Part shown: in pieces, positions 46,625 to 58,055 of the stretch
How the letters are laid out: every line of letters begins with the position of its first letter
Numbering within the stretch: position 1 is the stretch's first letter
Assembly: GCA_964017125.1 (NCBI GenBank)
Contig: OZ024904.1
Span: 2,725,718-2,789,717, forward strand
Reading direction: 5' to 3'
DNA: 64,000 nt
Source of the DNA: Flabesymbios commensalis
Lineage: Eukaryota; Annelida; Polychaeta; Terebellida; Flabelligeridae
The notes under the pieces: model-generated
What the model was told of the DNA's origin: nothing
Databases searched by the model: none
Seen by the model: only the letters and a program-made list of their open reading frames with translations
Translations under genes and position numbers: made by a program

Positions 46625-47182
46625 GGTGTATTTACAATGAGATATTTCAAGTCACTGTATCACATCGAGAAGGACGTGGCACGATGTATGGCTAGAGCGT
46701 GGCGCTTTGCAATAGCCGCTGCCTGTCGTGCACCCCGCTTGGTGCATGTTTTCAGAGAAATACTATGTGTCTCACCTCTCAACGTTGGGACATTTTTATG
46801 TTTTTGCCTTTGAGAAAGTGCTTTACGTGCTTCACTTCACTCAAGTGTATAAGAGTACCTGGTAGGACAGATAAGGCAATGTGTGCGATAATTTGTAAGC
46901 GCGGAACTGGCTACAGGGCTGTATGTATAGATGTTTGAGTTTCACTGACTGACTGACTGACTGACTGACTGACTGACTGACTGACTGACTGACTGACTGA
47001 CTGACTGACTGACCGACCGACCGACCGACCGACCGACTGACTCACTGACTCACTGACTCACTGACTCACTGACTCACTGACTGATCGACTGCCTGACAGA
47101 CTGACTGACTGACTGCCTGACTGACTGACTGATATTAGAAACCATGCAATCATTATACATCACTTTGATGATGAACACATAC
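46625..47182. other. Gene B intron 5
   Basis: Shortened by the deletion. Contains a possible tRNA-like sequence (about 46670-46740, shared with A) and a GACT/GACC microsatellite (46944-47132). Confidence 0.5.
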
Positions 47183-47280
47183 CATCAGCCACGTTGTGGT
47201 AAGTGGGAGTCGTGTCCTGGTTGTTTGTATCAGGACTAACGTCTGTTTGATCACGTCTTTCGTTCCTTTGTTCACGACGT
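47183..47280 (-). CDS. Gene B exon 5: membrane-proximal tail
   Basis: 98 nt, phase 2 to 1, donor GTATGT. Same as gene A exon 5 with one visible replacement (THTYHNVAD becomes TPTYHNVAD). It keeps the arginine-rich stop-transfer run and the TYHNV motif. Confidence 0.75.
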
Positions 47281-47734
47281 CTGTTTAACAGTACAAGAAA
47301 AAATAAAATAAAATTGCACATGTATTTGAAAAAATAGAAAAAAAATGTAATGACATTGAAATTAGTTTTGAAGGTAGGCCTATCATATACGTTCAGCATC
47401 ATATTGTTTTATTGAAAACCTGTATTTATTGTTTCAACCCCATGCAAAAATATATTTAAAAAATGAACAAATCATGAGGAAAGAACAAATCATGCCAGAT
47501 GGATAGTTAAATCATAACCGTTACAGCGCCTAATAGTTTTTGTAGGCCTATGTACTATAGCGACTAAAGGGTTTTTATATTTGAAATCATCATAAATGTC
47601 TTTCCAGTTCATTGAATACCTATATGGGTATAATGCCATTATATTTTTTATTATTATTCCAGTGCGGGAATCAACTTTTAGACTGCTGATTCTGACGTCT
47701 ACACACGAAAATCGGGAGAAAGGTAGTTAGAAAT

Positions 47735-47926
47735 GAAATGAATCGGGCTTTAAGCCACCTTTGTGCACATATAGGCTAAACTGGGCCAGGAGAGCCTCCT
47801 GAGGATGGTGAGATAAATGAGATGACACTGTCCTCCAGACACAGGATTCGAAATTCGAGCCCTGGCGGTCTGAGGCTGAGCACGCTACCTCTCGAAAGGT
47901 AGTTATAAGGATCTCGCCCTCCACTA
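47735..47926 (-). mobile_element. tRNA-derived SINE, copy B
   Basis: Counterpart of 18322-18513, inserted before the duplication. Same GAGGTAGCGTGCTCAGCC head on the minus strand. Confidence 0.75.
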
Positions 47927-48830
47927 TGTTCCGGGCTAGAACGCAGCATGTATCTGAAACGTTTGCCTGGCGTGCCCGGCCAATTTCACTTATGGCCGGG
48001 TATTGGCCAAGGTTCTTAGTCACGTGACCATCATGCCTGTGCTATTGAGGCCTGTGAATAATATTCTGGGTCAAGTCATAGGAAATGCATCAGAGGGGAA
48101 ATGCAATACTGTGAACAACTCTTCATCCGGGGAAGTGACCTTTCAAAAATGTCTGAATTCGGGGATTACCAAATTTTTATCTAAAAATAGCAACAAGTCA
48201 CAAACATTCGCCACTGGGGCATACCAGAGGCTACATGAAGCTCGGCCACGCCGCGTAGTGTGGCTCTGGGAACCAGAGTACTGAAACGTATACTCATATC
48301 ATCACAAATGGTTGAATTGGCCGAAATATTTTTCGGGGGGTGTTTTAAAAATGCTCTCATATGATAAATAACTGATGGAATGTTTCAAAATCAGCTGAGT
48401 GGATGCATAAATGGTCACTAAATTGGGTAAACCCAATTAAAATGCATTGTGGGCGTTAATAGGGGTTAAATCGATCTCACCCGTAACACGTTGTGGAGGG
48501 TGGCGTTTGCTAACTAACAGTTAGACAAAGGCTGTTAGCATGCCGAAACATGCGAAACTAACGTCGATACACTGGTCTCCACCTTTACTCGACAAGGCCG
48601 CCATTAATGTGATCGCCTAGTCATATTGAGAAGGGAGAAACAATGCTGCTTCTCTGAAAACCCCATACACGGGAACAGCGGGGTTCGAAACCAGGACGCA
48701 TGCATGACTGGTGAGGGAGTCAGGTGCTCTAGGCATTGCGCCATGTCCCCTTCTCTCTTGGCCGAAGTCACACGTTGACATGTTTATATTGGGGCTAATT
48801 GTGAAAATCCTTGTTGAGACATGTAAGAAC

Positions 48831-48940
48831 CCAGCAAACACGAGACATTCACCCAATGCTGGTTAAATGTTGGCCCACCGTCTTCGACGCTGGCCCAACA
48901 ATTAACCACCATTGGGTGAACGTCCCGTGTATGCTTGGAA
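48831..48940. mobile_element. Foldback element, complete in B
   Basis: CCCAGCAAACACGAGACATT on the left, and a right half TTGGGTGAACGTCCCGTGTA with CCCACCGTCTTCGACGCTGG in the centre. Copy A at 19408-19441 keeps only the two outermost stretches, as expected when a hairpin is deleted during replication. Confidence 0.8.
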
Positions 48941-49218
48941 GAGGGTGTTGCACAGTAGGCCTATCTTTACCAGATGTATATTTGGACTTGAAATAATAAT
49001 GTTAATACTGGCCGGAATTTGTATGTGATGTCATTTATTAATCCTCCACCCAGCCTAGAAAGAGTGTACATTTCCAATTTTTATTTTTTTGCGAATATCT
49101 TGTGGACTAAAATATTTGATGACAATCCACACTACATGTTATTGTAACATATACTGATATACTTCAGTTATTTTAATAAACTGAAATCATTTCACCCCGA
49201 CTTTAAACAAGTTCTTAC

Positions 49219-49333
49219 CTTTTGAATATAATGACGAACACAACAACACATATAATGATAATGATGACAATGAATCCCCCCACGGCTCCTCCAATCACAG
49301 CCCCTGAAAATGTCCCGGTAGAGGCCGCCATAA
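49219..49333 (-). CDS. Gene B exon 4: transmembrane helix
   Basis: 115 nt, phase 1 to 2. Encodes VMAASTGTFSGAVIGGAVGG then FIVIIIIICVVVFVIIFK. Same stalk and helix as gene A with conservative changes. Confidence 0.85.
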
Positions 49334-49709
49334 CTGTAACGTTGTGAACACTTTGAGGAATAAATTCACTTAATTGTTTCCTTCAAAACTGTAAAATTGT
49401 TAGCTGAATGTATATATAGACATTTAGTCATCGACAGTACATTATGGAATAGCGTTATGAAAAGAGATGAAATTGCTAACGCAATGTGTAGTTTACCTTC
49501 AAGTAAATAAAGACACAACGTTCTTTCTACTTTTGTGATCTACATTATATTATAGAATCATGTAGTGTTTAACGACCAGGAACACATGTGTATTTTATAT
49601 TCTTAATCTTCGTGGAGCAGCCCAGATATAAAACAGATTTCCAGCCATCTGTTATTGCTACTTAATAGGCCTACGGAGTTTTATACATAGATCATTATAA
49701 AATACTCAC
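49334..49709. other. Gene B intron 3
   Basis: AT-rich, collinear with gene A intron 3 with a short deletion; nothing else recognised. Confidence 0.5.
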
Positions 49710-50441
49710 CCGTACATGCTCCGTCTGCTCTTTCATAGCCTTCTTCACATGAGCAGATGAATCCACCTTGTGTGTTATTACAGAACTGATCACAATCATG
49801 ATCACCAGAAGCACATTCATCTACATCCTGACATCTGTTACCATCATAATTAAAGCCACTGGAGCAGATACAGTGATAGTCACCAGCGTCATTAACACAA
49901 ACCATGTGTGGTTCATCACACGTGTGATCATTGTCAGAAACACACTTAATATAATCCACGCAGTGCTTGCCGTCTGGTCCAAGTCTGTAATTATCGTTAC
50001 AAGAACACACGAAAGAGCCGATGGTGTTCAGACAAACCTGTTCACAGTCATGACCGCTGCTGGTACACTCATCAATGTCCTCGCATTCAACCTGATTGAT
50101 TTCTTTGTACCCTGGTCTACACCAACATTGGTATGATCCGTCAGTATCTGTACATTCCTGATCACAGTCATCACTCTCCTCTTCACATTCATCAATGTCC
50201 TCGCATTCAACCTGATTGATTTCTTTGTACCCTGATCTACACCAACATTGGTATGATCCGTCAGTATCTGTACATTCCTGATCACATACATCACTCTCAT
50301 CCTCACACTCATCAATGTTTTGACAGTTATGAGTGTTTCCATCTTCCAGTTTATAACCCACAAGACACTCACATTGGTAAATGCCATCAGACAGTGGATT
50401 ACAGGTGTGAGAACATGGAGCGTCGATACAGGAATACTTAA
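49710..50441 (-). CDS. Gene B exon 3: six EGF repeats
   Basis: 732 nt, phase 1 to 1, acceptor GTGTTTCAG, donor GTGAGT. Six tandem EGF modules. Relative to A there is one extra 40-residue module, starting IDECEEESDDCDQECTDTDG, next to its near twin IDECEDESDVCDQECTDTDG. The two share long identical nucleotide runs (about 50095-50165 and 50215-50285), so the 120-nt gain is recent and in frame. Calcium-binding (I/V)DEC and CxD/Nx4Y/FxC motifs are kept. Confidence 0.92.
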
Positions 50442-50787
50442 CTGAAACACAAGACGGACGTCTCATCACATCGATAGGCGCCTCGTGACATCGTTAAAGC
50501 ACGGGCATAATTTAGCCAAGAGTATGTTCACCATGTTCACTTGATTCTATTACAAGAATAACCAGGATAACTTACATCTTATCTGTTAAAATTAATTGTG
50601 TTTCTTCGTCTGAAACAAACTGTTTCCTTAATTACCAAAATGGATAAAATGAAATCGTAGATGAAATCGTCACTTTTCGCTTCAAGATAACCATTTTAAA
50701 ATAATTTTAAATTGAGTTGAGTACCTGCTGTTTCCACTCACGACATGTTTTTCCATCATTTTTAAGGATATACGGAATACAGAATAC

Positions 50788-51402
50788 GGCGTTTGCTCAT
50801 CGTGGTTGGCTCTATCACTGAAGTTAAGCAACGTCCCACCCGTCATATTTGGACGGGTGACCGCCTGGTGACTGCCAGGTGCTGTATACACTCGTGGGGC
50901 TCAGAGAACCACGTAAATCAGATGGCTCGTCTGACTGAGCTAGAGTTGGACGTAAAAGAACCTCAATGTACGTAGGCGCAGTTTCCATCCAGCGAGACCC
51001 CAGAAAATCCACAATGTGTGAGTACTTGGCACATAAGGCGAATTTGCTTGGAATAAAAATAGCTTGATGAGCCTCAATGGCAGCTCAGCTGTATATCTCC
51101 CAGGAGACTGAGTTGGAATTTGAATGATAACAGGCCTTGCTAAGTTACTCTCGATGTTCAGCGCTCTGAACAGCCTCCGGCTGGATACATGCGCTATATG
51201 AGATTTCATTCATTCATTCATTCATTCATTCATTCATTCATTCATTCATTCATTCATTCATTAATTCATTCATTCATTCATTCATTCATTCATTCATTCA
51301 TTCATTCATTCATTCATTTATCAATTAATTAATTCATTCATTCATTCATTAATTAATTCATTTATTCATTCATTCATTCATTCATTCATTCATTCATTCA
51401 TA
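50788..51402 (+). mobile_element. 5S rRNA-derived SINE, copy B, long ATTC tail
   Basis: Same insertion as 21226-21720. The 5S-like head is at about 50808-50888, with changes in the arms (GTCCCACCCGTC). The ATTC tail (51206-51402) is about 200 bp with ATTA variants, against about 80 bp in A. Confidence 0.85.
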
Positions 51403-52438
51403 TATCCTTCCCTGCAGACACAAACAAAAGACTCATCATCTCCTGCCAGGCATTGCATTCATGGAGCAAATACAATACGTTGACCCAATGTTGATTTATT
51501 GTTGGGCCATCGTCTGCGACGCTTGCCCAACAATAAACCAACATTCACATCCTCAATCTGTGTCAAACACATGATTATTAACCCTTTAAGCGCTAAAAAC
51601 GATTTATTATCCCTTTAACCCTTACAGCGCGGGGATCGACTTTAGTCGACAGAATCTGACGTCTAAAATCAATATATTTCTAATGGCCGTAGACCTACAA
51701 CATAGGTATTCAAATGAATCAGAAAAAGCTAACTGATAAATTTATGGTGATTTCAAATTGAAAAAAAACCTTTGATTGCGATGTTTTTTACAAATTAATT
51801 GAAAAGTTTTTTAAAATGGTTAAACCCGTGTTTTATTAGTCGATCAAATATCTGTTATTGGGAATTAAATGTGCGTTTAAACAATAATTGCAAATGTTTG
51901 GTTTCAAATTGAACAAATATGAGTAATTTTCACTCACTTGAAGTTGTTGGTCGCGGTCGCGAGACACAACTTCAAGTGAGTGAGAAGTTAACCCTTAAAG
52001 TGCAGGGATCGATTTTAGACGTCAGAATCATTCTATAGACGTCAGATAGACGTCATATTCTGACGTAGATGCCGCACTGAAAGAGTAAAATATTTATGGC
52101 CGTATCGACTCATAACATATAGGTATTGAAATATTTATATGGATTGACAGGCTCAAGTTTGATTGTCGCATCGTCATCTTGTTAAATCGGGGTTGATCCA
52201 AACCCCCCCCCCCCCCCCTACCACACATTAAACAACACATACAACATATTTCAGCATAACTGATAATTGTTTTTCATATTGTCAAATATTATAATTAGAG
52301 TCTACCGAACGTTAATTGATAAGCTGTTAAAATAATACTTTTCTCCCACAAGTTGTTTACTTCCAGAATAACACAAAATATTTTTAATTCAATTTTTTAT
52401 CTTTTCAACATCTGGTAAATTAAAAGTATAGAGAAGTA

Positions 52439-53000
52439 CACTCACCTACACCTGTTCTGCAACTATAGGCCACCCAGTGTATGGGCGGCGTAAGTGAGTG
52501 CAATTTCAAACCATCTGACCCCCACTCAACAGTAAATGGGGGACAGGCTTAGGGCAGTAGAATTGCCAAGTGGCACTCACCTACACCTATATAATACTAT
52601 TAGGCCTACAAGTACAGAAATTGCGTATATGATTGTAGGCCTAATTTTATAATCACACCCACCTACCCCTGTTCCCCCACTATACCCTGTGATAGGGCCG
52701 GTGTAGATGAGTGCAATTTCAAAACACACTCACCTACACCTATCCCCCACTCTACTGAGTGGCGAACAGTCTTAGTTGAGTGAAATAGCCAAGTGGCACT
52801 CACCTACACTATCTTCTACCATTACAAGTGTAGAACCGGTGTAGGTGAGTGTAATTTTATAATCTCACTCACCTACACCTGTTCTCTCACTATACCCAGT
52901 GGTAGGATCCGACTGGCGTAGATGAGTGCAATTTCAAAACCGCACTCACCTACACCTGCTTCCCCCCCCCCCACCCTACTGAGTGGGGGACAGGCTTAGG
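52439..53000. repeat. CACTCACCTACACC hairpin array, copy B
   Basis: Counterpart of 22757-23325, with the same unit order. It stays next to the exon 2 donor in both copies. Confidence 0.85.
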
Positions 53001-53024
53001 TGCTATTAGGCCTATAATACTTAC

Positions 53025-53402
53025 TTGGCCATCCACGACAATAAACAACATCAGCGTATGTTTTCGCCCAGATGAATTCAGCTGGATCCAGACCATGTGG
53101 TTCCCATACTGACGGCCAGGTGCGTGTTATTGCAGGTTGCCACTCATCATCGTTGAAGCTCAGTTTATTCCATTTATCATTGTATGTGTTGCTACATCTC
53201 CAATGTGTATCTGTGACAAACCCATTGGAAAGCTTGATGATAAATCCGTATACACCACCTGTGTTTGTTGCCCGGACGGACAGTAAACGTGTGCTATCTG
53301 GTAATGTGGCTGTGGAGGTTGAGAAAGGATAATTGATTTTCATTAGGAAATCACCATCAGCGTAAACAACAGCGACGTCATCCGCTCGTCCATGTAGAGT
53401 AC
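53025..53402 (-). CDS. Gene B exon 2: galactose-binding-like domain
   Basis: 378 nt, phase 1 to 1, one codon shorter than A. The framework ADD.A..YADG.FLM.I, TDT.WRC, SFNDDEWQPAI and IWAKTYADVVYCRGWP is identical to A, while the segments between (VAVV, NYPFS, RATNTGGV, TRTWPSVWEPHGLD) differ strongly. I count about 32 replacements, but only about three clear silent changes at conserved codons. Confidence 0.75.
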
Positions 53403-53520
53403 CTGAAATCATACACACATTTAACCATTTAACCACCAAGCGACCGTATTAGTTTTTATTCCATTTTACCAGCCTATTAAATCACTGTTATTGGAAAGAT
53501 TTAAAATGTTTGGTCTCAGA

Positions 53521-53765
53521 TTAACCCCTTAACCGCCAAATTATTCAATTTGAATTTTCACCCACTTGAAATTGTATTACGCTGACGCAATCCACAACTT
53601 CAAGTGAGTGAAAATTATTCAGATTTGACAAATGGAGGTCAACTCTTTTCAAATCTTGCTGTTTGATGTCGCATTTTATCTTTAACATATTTAAAATGTG
53701 ATCCTAATGTGCTAATTAAAAAATGAAAACTCGAATATATGCGGTACCGGCGGTTATAGGGTTAA
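53521..53765. mobile_element. piggyBac-like MITE, B-specific
   Basis: TTAACCCCTTAACCGCC and GGCGGTTATAGGGTTAA, 245 bp, with a CTTGAAATTGT...ACAACTTCAAG hairpin. Copy A has CAGATTAAATATGAGTAACT at the same place (TTAA at 23829-23832): an empty site. Same family as 29171-29401. Confidence 0.9.
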
Positions 53766-54635
53766 ACATGAGTTACTAATATGACAAAAAATATAAGTAA
53801 TTTTAACCCAGTTCCCAGCAAACACAAAAATATTTTAATGATATTTACAAAACGTTAGACGTAATGGTTTTTAAATATTTAAACGTCGTGTCAACAGAAT
53901 ATTTTAAAACATTAATATTATTTATAATATTATTATATATAATTATTAATATTATATTATTCCAAAACATCATATTAAAACGTTTTTAAAACATTTTTTC
54001 TAAAATTCACATTTTATGTTTTAAAAATGCATTTTGAAAAATGTTATTAAAACTTTTTAATATTTTTTAATACTGAATGTTTAGTATAATATTTCTATTT
54101 AATGTTTTATAATATTCTGTTGACCCGACATTTTAATGTTGTAAAACATTTTTATATGACTTTTTTTAAACATGTTAGAAAATGTTGAAGTTGTGGGTTA
54201 GTTTATCGTACATGTAACAATATAATGTCATGCTGACACAGTTTGATAGACAAATATTTTGTATACATACAATCGAGGTAAAACCACTGATCATTTGGAA
54301 ATATATATTTGCTGTAGTGCATTTAAATTTAGTCGCCAATTGGCCGCAAACTAAACCCTTCACCTTCCACGTTATTTATTCGGAATTTTCACCCAGTTGA
54401 AGTTGTGTCTCGCTACTGCGACCCACAACTTCAAGTGGGTGAAAATTATTCAGATTTTGCTGATTGATGTCACCATTTATCTTTAACATGTTTAAAAGCG
54501 GGTATATAATGTCATAAAAATGACAAAAACGAATATACTCGGTACGGGTGAGTGGGGGGATATATTTATGTTTGTGCATTTAAAACAAGCATTTAAATTT
54601 TAGTTAATCTACTGGAAGCGTTTCTGGTAAACACA

Positions 54636-54840
54636 ACCCAGCAAACACGCCGATACATAGCGCTATATCAGCTCGCTGTGCTCGCATAGGCCGTTGTAAC
54701 ACACGGCTAGTCGATACATTGCCCCAATGCTGGGTGAATGGTGGCCCACCGTCACCGACATCGGGCCACCATTCACCCAGCATAGGGTCAATGTATCGAC
54801 GTCTTTGCTGAGCACATTGACCCAATGTTGGTTTGATGCT
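54636..54840. mobile_element. Compound foldback element
   Basis: CCCAGCAAACACGCCGATAC starts a truncated copy shared with A. B then has GATACATTGCCCCAATGCTG and its complement around CCACCGTCACCGACATCGGG (about 54713-54800), a second palindrome not present in A. Confidence 0.6.
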
Positions 54841-54989
54841 GGCAGCGTCATAGTAGGGCAGGAAGGAGTTTCCTCGACCACCCGAAAGATATATTTTTTT
54901 AACTTATATTTTTTTGTAATCCTTAGGGTGCCTGGTAAACGAATTTTGATGTTCCCATTGTGAAATATTGTCCCATGGTGTTCGTTTTC

Positions 54990-55600
54990 AAGGTCAAAAG
55001 GTCAATTACAAGGTCAATTAAGCAAAAATACCATTATACATAAAATATATTTCTTAGGCATAACCACACGATCACAAACTCCTAGCTTTATTTGTTAAAA
55101 ATCATATCTTCGCTTACCTGACCTTGAAATTAAAAAACTGGCCTTCAAAATGACCTTTATTAATCAAAATAGTAACAGAAATGGATTAGTCATTTAAAAT
55201 TACATCAAAAAGAAGCACTATACTTTTTTGATATTTTGACATTTTTTACCTTGGAATTGACTTATTGGTGACCTTGAATTAAAATTGACCTTGAATATGA
55301 CCTTGAGTCGCCAAAATAATGCTATTATTGGATTTTTCGGTCAAAAATCCCATGAAAAAGAGGTATTACACGCGTTCCTAGCTTCATTTGCTAAAAATGA
55401 TATTTTCTTTTACTTGACCTTAAAATTAACCTTTTGACCTCAAAGATGACCTTGAATAATCAAAATTATTTCAGATAAGGATTGCTCAGTCAAAATTACT
55501 TAAAAAAGAGGTATTACACATTTTCCTAGCTTTATTTGTTAAAAAATGGTATTTTTGCTCACTTGACCTTGAAATGGACTTTTTGACCTTGAAGGTGATC
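54990..55600. repeat. Degenerate CTTGACCTTGAAA repeat, B only
   Basis: Words such as TGACCTTGAAATTAA and TTGACCTTGAA recur at irregular 60-120-bp spacing. A related AAGGTCATTT repeat lies inside the A-specific element (24400-25280), so the two insertions may be parts of one family. Confidence 0.55.
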
Positions 55601-56088
55601 TTCAATCATAAAAATGTGGTGATCGTAGTGATCGTATCGTGGGCCACACGTCTCCAGAGGAGCGAACATATTGTGAGCGATACGCTATCTAGTTGTACCC
55701 TACAATAATGGGGTTTATTTATCAATCCAATCCATCACCATGTATCTTAGTCCGCATAATTATGAATGAATATCACGTTGTTCCAACATTGCCTTAATGT
55801 TGGTGCAGCATGTTTGAGAAAAATAGTCCGTATCCCAAATCAGCCTTGGTACACCAGCGGCATTCACCAAGCTACAACCCCCATCCCCCCTCCCCCAACT
55901 TACACAGCAACATTCAAGCGTCATACAACAAGCTACAACCACTCCCCCCAACCCCAAAGGTATATACACCACTCCTCCCAACCCCGGCCCCCAACTCCCA
56001 TCTCCCAGTAAGCATGGTAAGGTATACATTACACCGTCGCATATTCGATAAAGAATAACAAAAACCTAAATATTTGTAAACATCTTAC

Positions 56089-56170
56089 CGGCTGAGGTGT
56101 AGCACACACACAGTAACAGCACCAGGATTCTGTGAGACATTAAAGCTGATAATCCCGGTGAGTAATTCAT
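56089..56170 (-). CDS. Gene B exon 1: start and signal peptide
   Basis: ATG at 56170, 27 codons, phase-1 donor GTAAG. MSHRILVLLLCVCYTSA is the hydrophobic signal peptide. Two codons shorter than A upstream of it. The frame joins exon 2 exactly as in A. Confidence 0.75.
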
Positions 56171-56898
56171 TATCAGACAGCAGTAACCTAGTACGTGGTA
56201 GTGGGATCAGTGTCAAAAATCAGACTCGCGGTCAACTTTAAAGAGAAAGTGATCAGTACAGCTAGAGAGGCATGTAACCGGTACTTCGTGGCATTATAAC
56301 ACCACGAACACAAAGTTTAACATTACGGAAACTGCGTCATCTAATAAGTAGCATACATTCAACATGGCTAGATTACAGTTCCATTATTGTCACTTCGTCG
56401 ATCATATTATTTTATCAGTTACTCTACATACATTAGTGAAATTAAACCTTAGAGCACTGAGCTAAGAAATTACAATTTTCAGCTACTTGAAGTTGTGTCT
56501 CGCTACTGCGATCCACAACTTCAGGTGAATGAAAATTTATGTTATTTGTGCTATGCAGGTGCAATTAAAAATACAGAATACCTGTAGTCGACATCAGTGT
56601 TCTAAGGGTTAATATATTATTTTGTGCATCAGAGCGTTGTCATGCTTCAGTGACGCCGACGTGCCATGCGTTACGTGGGTATTTTATATTAGTGACAATC
56701 TTGATAGTAGACGCTTTGTATAGTTATATCTATTTTAGAAGTGGATTAAGACCACAGCAAACACTGCATTTGATTAAAAGTAGAATACACAAATAAATAA
56801 TATATATTTAATTGAAAAACTTATGGTGTTTAAAACATAAAACTCTTATAATTAGCCCGTGGTAGGTCTATATATAATCGTTATACTTATTGTACATA
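56171..56898. other. 5' flank of gene B
   Basis: Collinear with 28084-28690 except for the MITE at 56442-56612. No promoter element can be placed. Confidence 0.45.
56442..56612. mobile_element. piggyBac-like MITE, B-specific, third family
   Basis: TTAAACCTTAGAGCACTGA and ATCAGTGTTCTAAGGGTTAA, 171 bp, with a CTTGAAGTTGTG hairpin (56480-56530). Copy A shows GTGAAATTAATATATTATTT (TTAA at 28354-28357) as the empty site. Confidence 0.9.
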
Positions 56899-58055
56899 CG
56901 GCTCAGTATATAGGCTAAGTAACTCGGGCGTGAAAGCTAAAACACTAGGCCCTAAGCGTCAGTTAAAGGTGAACTTTCACAACTCAGGCACTATATTCTA
57001 TAGGCTTATCTGTTAGGCCTAAATACCAATGAAAAAAATTATAATATTGAAAATTCCTTAAATAAAAAATCAACCTGAAAATTACCATATATATCCTATA
57101 TATATATATATATATATAATGGTTGAAGCCCTGTCAGATTTTTTCTGGGTCCGCCCCTGAATGTACAGTATGAGAAACAATATAATTCTAGCAAATCTTG
57201 TCGAATCTCAAGCCTGGTGAATATACGATACAACGCCCACCCTCTCCTGATACCTGTCAATCAAACTGTTCCAAAGCGTTGATTGGTGGAAGGAGAGCTC
57301 AGTCCGTCCGTGTCTCACATAACACCGTGATGCCCCTTCGAGGTTTCGTCCATGCACACGGGAATAATCAGTGATATAGTCCACATTCATACATGATAAA
57401 CAGTTTTCTAATTGTTGCGTCAACGCTGGCATAACATTTTCAATTTGGGCCAGTGCTGGCTTAGTTTAAAGAATATATATATACACTTCATTTTTTGCAT
57501 GAAACAGAGTGTATTTGTTATAAAAACGTCTAGCCTAATCAGGCCTTGTGTGATCCCATAGCATTCACAGGGTCGGTGTAGATCCCTTACACCTTTCATT
57601 CACGCATGCGGTCGCATTTCAATCTGTTAACGACACATGGAGTGATTTCACCGAGCCCAAGATGTCATCATATCTCGCGAGTAGCCAAAAGGTTCTAATT
57701 TCGTAACTAAATAACGAGTGTTATATAAATAGTGAATTTTCAATCGAACTGGCATATTTGCTTTGACCACGAAACAGACAGCATCGCTACAAAAATATTG
57801 TACACAGTTTATTTATTGAATTAATTTTGCCAATAAATGATCAATGAAATATTGTATATTTCCAATTCATTATTTATTCCGTTCATTTGTAATAAATACA
57901 GTGTTATTTCTATCACATATCATCAACCACTGCGGCGTACATGTATAGCGTGTCCATATCGACCCAATGTATTGACCCGATCAGCGGTCCCGCTATAGCG
58001 CGATCCACTTATAACGCGTCCCGTTTTTTGGACCCCAACTACCGCGATTCTACTG
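56899..58055. mobile_element. B-specific 1.16-kb insertion flanked by TA
   Basis: Copy A reads GTACATAGTTATATATCAC. B reads GTACATA, then the insertion, then TAGTTACATATCAC. The right end on the minus strand is CAGTAGAATCGCGGTAGTTG with CGCGTTATAAGTGG, like pogo/Tigger terminal repeats; the left end (CGGCTCAGTATATAGG) does not match it. It contains a LINE C-terminal relic and no transposase. Confidence 0.55.
57208..57432 (-). pseudogene. Possible LINE C-terminal fragment
   Basis: The open frame includes GASRCYVRHGRTELSFHQST and LWNSL, resembling the C-terminal RT-downstream region of CR1/L2-type LINEs (RT/S-F-LWNSL). Too short to be functional and not attached to other LINE parts. Confidence 0.35.

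Larger units (their letters stand above)
47281..49218. other. Gene B intron 4
   Basis: Old GACGTC MITE (about 47515-47710), minus-strand SINEs at 47735-47926 and 48600-48752, and a complete foldback at 48831-48940 that is reduced to about 34 bp in A. Confidence 0.55.
50442..53024. other. Gene B intron 2
   Basis: 5S-derived SINE (50788-51402), foldback (about 51470-51575), GACGTC elements (about 51580-51780 and 51985-52085), CTTGAAGTTGTG hairpin (51934-51985) and the CACTCACCTACACC array (52439-53000). Collinear with A. Confidence 0.6.
53403..56088. other. Gene B intron 1
   Basis: Contains the MITE 53521-53765, the AT-rich foldback (about 53815-54150), the CTTGAAGTTGTG hairpin (54388-54438), a compound foldback (54636-54840), and a B-only ~0.8-kb stretch with repeated CTTGACCTTGAAA-like words (54990-55600). 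Confidence 0.55.
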
